DNA from: CAZMPJ01 sp964568455
GTDB taxonomy: Bacteria > Margulisbacteria > WOR-1 > O2-12-FULL-45-9
Assembly (NCBI GenBank): GCA_964568455.1
Contig: CAZMPJ010000009.1
Coordinates: forward strand, 1 to 64,000
Direction: 5' to 3'
Length of the DNA stretch: 64,000 bases
Every line of letters starts with the position of its first letter. Positions within the stretch are counted from its first letter, which is position 1. Made by a program: the position numbers and the translations under genes. Below the pieces are notes generated by a model. The model searched no databases and was not told the DNA's origin. It saw only the letters and a list, made by a program, of their open reading frames with translations. Shown piece after piece: positions 60,164 to 64,000 of the stretch.

Positions 60164-61102
60164 ATGGGAAAGCTACGTCATAAAGATCTTATTTCAATTC
60201 ACGACTTAAGTCCTTTAGAAATAAAGGATATATTTGACCTTGCGGCAAAGCTCAAAAAAATGCAAAAGGACAACGAAAAACACGAGTATCTTTGGGCAAA
60301 ATCCTTGGCCATGATTTTTGAAAAACCATCCACCCGCACTCGAGTTTCTTTTGAAATCGGTATGTGGCAGTTGGGCGGTTTAGCCATTAATCTTGATCAA
60401 GAGGCAATTGGCTTGGGTGTGCGTGAGTCAATCGGCGATGTAGCCAAAACTTTGTCCCGCTTTGCTGATGCGCTATTAGTACGCACTTTTGAACATAACA
60501 CAGTTATTGAGCTGGCAAAGTATTCTACTGTTCCAGTGATAAACGGGCTTTCAGATTTACTTCATCCTTGCCAGGCTTTAGCTGATTTGTTTACCATTCA
60601 AGAAAGTAAAGGCAAACTTAAAGGTTTAAAACTTAGCTATATTGGCGACGGTAATAATGTTTGCCATAGTTTAATGTTAGCTGCCGCTAAAACAGGCTTA
60701 AATATGACCGTGGCTTGTCCCAAAGGCTATGAGCCTAAGGAAAAAATTGCCAAACTGGCTTTTAGCGATGCTAAAAAATCGGGAGCTGAAATCAACATTT
60801 TAAACGATCCAATAGTAGCAGTTAAGGATGCGGATGTGGTTTATACCGATGTCTGGGCGTCAATGGGCCAAGAAAAGCAAAAAGCTCAGCGCGCAAAAAT
60901 TTTCCAAAAATACCAAGTTAATAAACAATTAATGAAACTGGCAAAACCAGATGCCATTGTTATGCATTGTCTGCCTGCTCATCGTGGTGAAGAGATTACC
61001 AATGATGTGGTAGATGGCAAGCAATCTGTGGTGTTTGACCAGGCTGAAAATCGCTTACATGTGCAAAAGTCCATCCTTACATTATTACTGGGGGGAATAT
61101 AA
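60164..61102 (+). CDS. argF: ornithine carbamoyltransferase
   Basis: It makes citrulline from ornithine and carbamoyl phosphate in arginine synthesis. The carbamoyl-phosphate motif is FEKPSTRTRVSFE, with HPCQALADL and the ornithine-loop signature VMHCLPAHRGEEI. The ATG at 60164 (MGKLRHKDL) is chosen over an in-frame TTG seven codons upstream that overlaps the -10. The length of 312 residues is normal. Its stop overlaps the argG start by one base (TAATG). Confidence 0.96.
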   Translation: MGKLRHKDLISIHDLSPLEIKDIFDLAAKLKKMQKDNEKHEYLWAKSLAMIFEKPSTRTRVSFEIGMWQLGGLAINLDQEAIGLGVRESIGDVAKTLSRFADALLVRTFEHNTVIELAKYSTVPVINGLSDLLHPCQALADLFTIQESKGKLKGLKLSYIGDGNNVCHSLMLAAAKTGLNMTVACPKGYEPKEKIAKLAFSDAKKSGAEINILNDPIVAVKDADVVYTDVWASMGQEKQKAQRAKIFQKYQVNKQLMKLAKPDAIVMHCLPAHRGEEITNDVVDGKQSVVFDQAENRLHVQKSILTLLLGGI

Positions 61103-62298
61103 TGATAAAAAAGGTAGTTCTAGCTTATTCTGGCGGTCTTGATACCTCGGTTATGATCCCCTGGCTAAAAGAAAATTATAATTGCGAAGTAATTGCTTTT
61201 GCGGCTGACGTTGGCCAAGAAGAAGAATTAAAAGGCCTGCGTGGTAAAGCTTTAAAAACCGGAGCGTCAAAAATCTATGTTGAAGATTTAACCAAAGAAT
61301 TTGCCGAAGATTTTCTCTGGCCCATGCTTAAATCTGGCGCGATTTATGAAGGTAATTATCTATTGGGAACCTCGATTGCTCGTCCTTTAATTGCTAAAAA
61401 ACAAGTAGAAATCGCTAAACGAGAAAAAGCTGATGCAGTTGCCCATGGTGCCACTGGCAAAGGCAATGATCAAGTTCGATTTGAGTTAACTTTTAAAGCT
61501 TTGGCGCCTGAACTAAAAATTGTAGCTCCTTGGCGGGAGTGGGATATTAAGGGGCGGATTGAAGCAATGGAATATGCGAAAGAGCGAAAAATTCCAGTTC
61601 CAGTTACAGTGGAAAAACCTTATTCATCTGACCGTAACCTTTGGCACATTAGTTATGAGGGTGGCATACTTGAAGATCCTTGGTTTGAACCTAAAGAAGA
61701 GATGTTTATCTTAACCAAATCACCAGATAAAGCTTCTAGCCGGCCAACTTATGTTGAAATTGAATTTGAAAAAGGCATTCCTAAAAAGTTAAATGGTAAA
61801 AAACTGGACGCAGTTAAATTAATTAAAAAATTAAATGCTCTTGGCGGTAAAAATGGAGTAGGCCGAGTGGATGTGGTAGAAAATCGCTTAGTAGGAATTA
61901 AATCCCGAGGGGTTTATGAAACTCCGGGCGGAACTATTCTTTATAAAGCGCATCAAGCACTTGAAACCATAACGCTTGATCGTGATGTCATGCACTATAA
62001 GCAGTTAATCTCTCAGAAATACGCAGAATTAATTTATAATGGCCAATGGTTTACTCCTTTGCGCGAAGCTTTGGATAAATTCATTGATAAAGTAGCGGAA
62101 AACGTTAGCGGAGTTGTGCGTTTAAAACTTTATAAGGGCAATTGCACTGTGGTAGGCCGAAAAGCGCCTAAATCACTTTATCGACCTGATTTAGCTACAT
62201 TTGAAAGCGAAGAAATTTATAATCAAAAAGACGCCGAAGGGTTTATTAACCTTTTTGGTTTGCCAATTAAAGTTGAGGCCCAATTAAGGAGGAAATAG
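61102..62298 (+). CDS. argG: argininosuccinate synthase
   Basis: It joins citrulline and aspartate using ATP. The PP-loop AYSGGLDTSVM is at the N-terminus. AHGATGKGNDQVRFE, then PYSSDRNLWHISYEGGILEDPW and ETPGGTILYKAHQALE are typical. Its 398 residues match the family. Translation is probably coupled to argF through the TAATG overlap, with GGGGGAAT upstream. Confidence 0.97.
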   Translation: MIKKVVLAYSGGLDTSVMIPWLKENYNCEVIAFAADVGQEEELKGLRGKALKTGASKIYVEDLTKEFAEDFLWPMLKSGAIYEGNYLLGTSIARPLIAKKQVEIAKREKADAVAHGATGKGNDQVRFELTFKALAPELKIVAPWREWDIKGRIEAMEYAKERKIPVPVTVEKPYSSDRNLWHISYEGGILEDPWFEPKEEMFILTKSPDKASSRPTYVEIEFEKGIPKKLNGKKLDAVKLIKKLNALGGKNGVGRVDVVENRLVGIKSRGVYETPGGTILYKAHQALETITLDRDVMHYKQLISQKYAELIYNGQWFTPLREALDKFIDKVAENVSGVVRLKLYKGNCTVVGRKAPKSLYRPDLATFESEEIYNQKDAEGFINLFGLPIKVEAQLRRK

Positions 62299-62301
62299 TT
62301 A

Positions 62302-63732
62302 ATGGCGAAGAAGAAAAAGAAAGCTAAGACCAAGAAAGCGCGTAAGATGAAAAAAGCATGGGCCGGCAGGTTTCGCGAGCCTATGGCAAAATCAGCTGAA
62401 GCATTTTCCAGTTCAGTGCATTATGATGTTCGTCTTTATAAACAGGATATTGTCCAGAGCATGGCTTACGCCCAAATTCTGGTTAAAGCTAATATTTTAA
62501 CTGCTAAAGAAGCTAAAAAAATCATTAAAGCCTTAGAAGCTATTTTGGTTGGTATTGAAAAGGGCAAAATTAAATTAAAACCAGAACTTGAAGACGTCCA
62601 TATGAATGTTGAATCATTATTAATTGAAAAAGTGGGGGATATGGGGAAGAAGTTACATACTGGCCGTTCTCGCAATGACCAGATTTCAACTGATCTGCGC
62701 ATGTATTTAAAATATGAAACCACTGAAATATTGCTTTTAATCAGGAAACTACAAGATACCCTGCTTGATTTAGCGGAAAATAATATCGAAATAATTATGC
62801 CTGGCTATACCCATCTACAAAGGGCTCAACCCATACTTTTTTCTCATCATATGATGGCTTATATTGAAATGCTGGAAAGGGATAAAACGCGGCTTTTAAA
62901 TGTGGCTGAAGAAGTAGATGTATTGCCGCTTGGTTCCGCGGCTCTGGCAGGATCCAATATAAAGCTTGACCGGCAAGCCTTGGCTGACGAACTGGGTTTT
63001 TCTAAAATATCCAACAACAGCATGGATGCTGTTTCTGATCGTGATTTTGTGATTGATTTTAATTCTGCCTGTGCGGTCTTGATGATGCATTTATCCAGGT
63101 TTTGCGAAGAGTTAGTGATTTGGTCAACTTATGAATTTAGCTTTATTGAGCTTTCCGATAAATATAGTACTGGCTCATCCATTATGCCGCAAAAAAAGAA
63201 TCCTGATATTGCTGAACTTATTCGAGGTAAAACCGGTCGGGTTTACGGCAATTTAATGGCCTTGTTAACCATTATGAAGGGGACGCCTTTAACCTATAAC
63301 CGTGATATGCAGGAAGATAAGGAAGCAATTTTTGACAGTGTTGATACCGTAAGATCAGTGCTGTCAATTTTTGAAGAAATGATAGCTACTGTCAAAATTA
63401 ATGGTGAACAAATGGAAAAAGACGCTAAAAAAGGCTTTTTAACTGCTACAGATTTAGCTTACTATTTAGTTGGCAGGGGAGTTGCTTTCCGAGAAGCCCA
63501 TGCTATTGTGGGCGAAGTTGTGGCTTATTGCGAAGATTCTAATATGCAGATTGAATATCTTTCTTTAAAGCAGCTTAAACAATTTTCAAGCGCATTTACT
63601 TATGATGTTACTCGTATCCTTTCTTCCGAAAGTTCAGTCCAAAGCAAAGATTTATTAGGCGGCACATCGCCAAAAAGAGTAAAGGAAGCAATTAAGCGTG
63701 CTCGAAAACACTTACTTCATGATAAAGCCTGA
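62302..63732 (+). CDS. argH: argininosuccinate lyase
   Basis: It splits argininosuccinate into arginine and fumarate. Signatures are WAGRFREPMAKSAEAF, TGRSRNDQISTDLR, PGYTHLQRAQPI and the fumarase-superfamily GSSIMPQKKNPD. A Lys-rich leader of 16 residues precedes the usual start; AAGGAGG stands just before the ATG at 62302, so this longer form is chosen, though ATG at 62350 would also work. The last 35 bases overlap the start of ndk. Confidence 0.96.
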   Translation: MAKKKKKAKTKKARKMKKAWAGRFREPMAKSAEAFSSSVHYDVRLYKQDIVQSMAYAQILVKANILTAKEAKKIIKALEAILVGIEKGKIKLKPELEDVHMNVESLLIEKVGDMGKKLHTGRSRNDQISTDLRMYLKYETTEILLLIRKLQDTLLDLAENNIEIIMPGYTHLQRAQPILFSHHMMAYIEMLERDKTRLLNVAEEVDVLPLGSAALAGSNIKLDRQALADELGFSKISNNSMDAVSDRDFVIDFNSACAVLMMHLSRFCEELVIWSTYEFSFIELSDKYSTGSSIMPQKKNPDIAELIRGKTGRVYGNLMALLTIMKGTPLTYNRDMQEDKEAIFDSVDTVRSVLSIFEEMIATVKINGEQMEKDAKKGFLTATDLAYYLVGRGVAFREAHAIVGEVVAYCEDSNMQIEYLSLKQLKQFSSAFTYDVTRILSSESSVQSKDLLGGTSPKRVKEAIKRARKHLLHDKA

Positions 63733-64000
63733 CGGGGTTGCCCGTGGGTTAGATCAAGAAATCATTAAAAGAGTTGAAACAGCCGGTTTAAAAATAGTAG
63801 AGAAGAAAAAACTGGAAATTACTAAAGAACTGGCGGAAGATATCTATTCTCCACACAAAGGTAAACCATTTTATAATGGCCTTTTAAAATTTATCACTTC
63901 CGGACCAGTGATTGCTACAGTAGTTCAAGGAGACAATGCTATTCAAAGACTGCGAGATCTTATGGGTGCTACTGATCCAGAAGAGGCGGCGCCAGGCACG
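63698..64000 (+). CDS. ndk: nucleoside diphosphate kinase (3' end beyond the window)
   Basis: It transfers the gamma phosphate among nucleoside di- and triphosphates. The frame reads LENTYFMIKPDGVARGLDQE, then HKGKPFYNGLLKFITSGPV and LMGATDPEEAAPGT, all strong NDK signatures. The GTG at 63698 gives the normal N-terminus and follows AAAGGAAG; an ATG at 63719 would lose the first strand. It overlaps argH by 35 bp. The catalytic histidine motif (NxxHxSD) lies past the window edge, so only about 101 residues are visible. Confidence 0.93.
   Translation, partial: MLENTYFMIKPDGVARGLDQEIIKRVETAGLKIVEKKKLEITKELAEDIYSPHKGKPFYNGLLKFITSGPVIATVVQGDNAIQRLRDLMGATDPEEAAPGT

Overview
This window is AT-rich and comes from a free-living-type, Gram-negative-like (diderm) bacterium. 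The signs of two membranes are a TonB-dependent outer-membrane receptor and a TonB C-terminal-domain protein. RNase Y, YmdB, EndoQ and bactofilin occur alongside a region of very large unrecognised proteins. Together these suggest an uncultured candidate-phylum lineage (Margulisbacteria/Saganbacteria-like or Omnitrophota-like). That placement is inference; no rRNA is present to test it.

Layout. (1) About 0-24.4 kb and 60.1-64 kb are compact housekeeping DNA. The first block holds mazG-ftsH-formiminotransferase, valS, a minus-strand run rimO-pgsA-cinA-recA-rny-ymdB, then an rluB-like gene, lysC, plsY, tRNA-Pro, an M23 peptidase with bactofilin, rsmI, a TonB receptor with a TonB-like protein, a DUF2905 protein, a second tRNA-Pro, queA, a membrane solenoid protein, tgt and endoQ. 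The right-hand block is argF-argG-argH-ndk. Genes inside operons overlap or nearly touch and have Shine-Dalgarno sites. Several first genes instead have an extended -10 box (TGnTATAAT-like) 6-10 nt before the ATG and no Shine-Dalgarno site, so they are probably transcribed without a leader.

(2) About 24.9-60.1 kb is accessory DNA. It starts at the 3' end of endoQ, whose terminal codons recur four times (25.5, 26.9, 30.7 and 32.1 kb). These copies separate cargo: an AbiE toxin-antitoxin pair, a 5'-truncated member of a large-protein family, a 570-bp diverged duplicate of the endoQ 3' half, and a DUF4143 ATPase. A perfect 41-bp direct repeat bounds the last 5.1 kb of this array. Next come a ~5,398-residue minus-strand protein with a SecA-like motor in its middle, a second DUF4143 ATPase with a palindromic operator, and three genes carrying what look like decayed signalling domains. 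These are a receiver-like stretch in a 959-aa protein, a GAF-like end in a 206-aa protein, and two GGDEF-like domains in a 1,741-aa protein.

(3) Dispersed short repeats lie between genes and also appear to be built in frame into coding sequences (rimO, queA, tgt, the TonB receptor signal peptide, a large-protein gene), mostly in loops or terminal segments.

The candidates for something undescribed are the endoQ 3'-end cassette array, the giant SecA-like protein with its decayed-signalling neighbours, and the repeat-derived peptide inserts. All domain calls come from reading motifs, without database searches.
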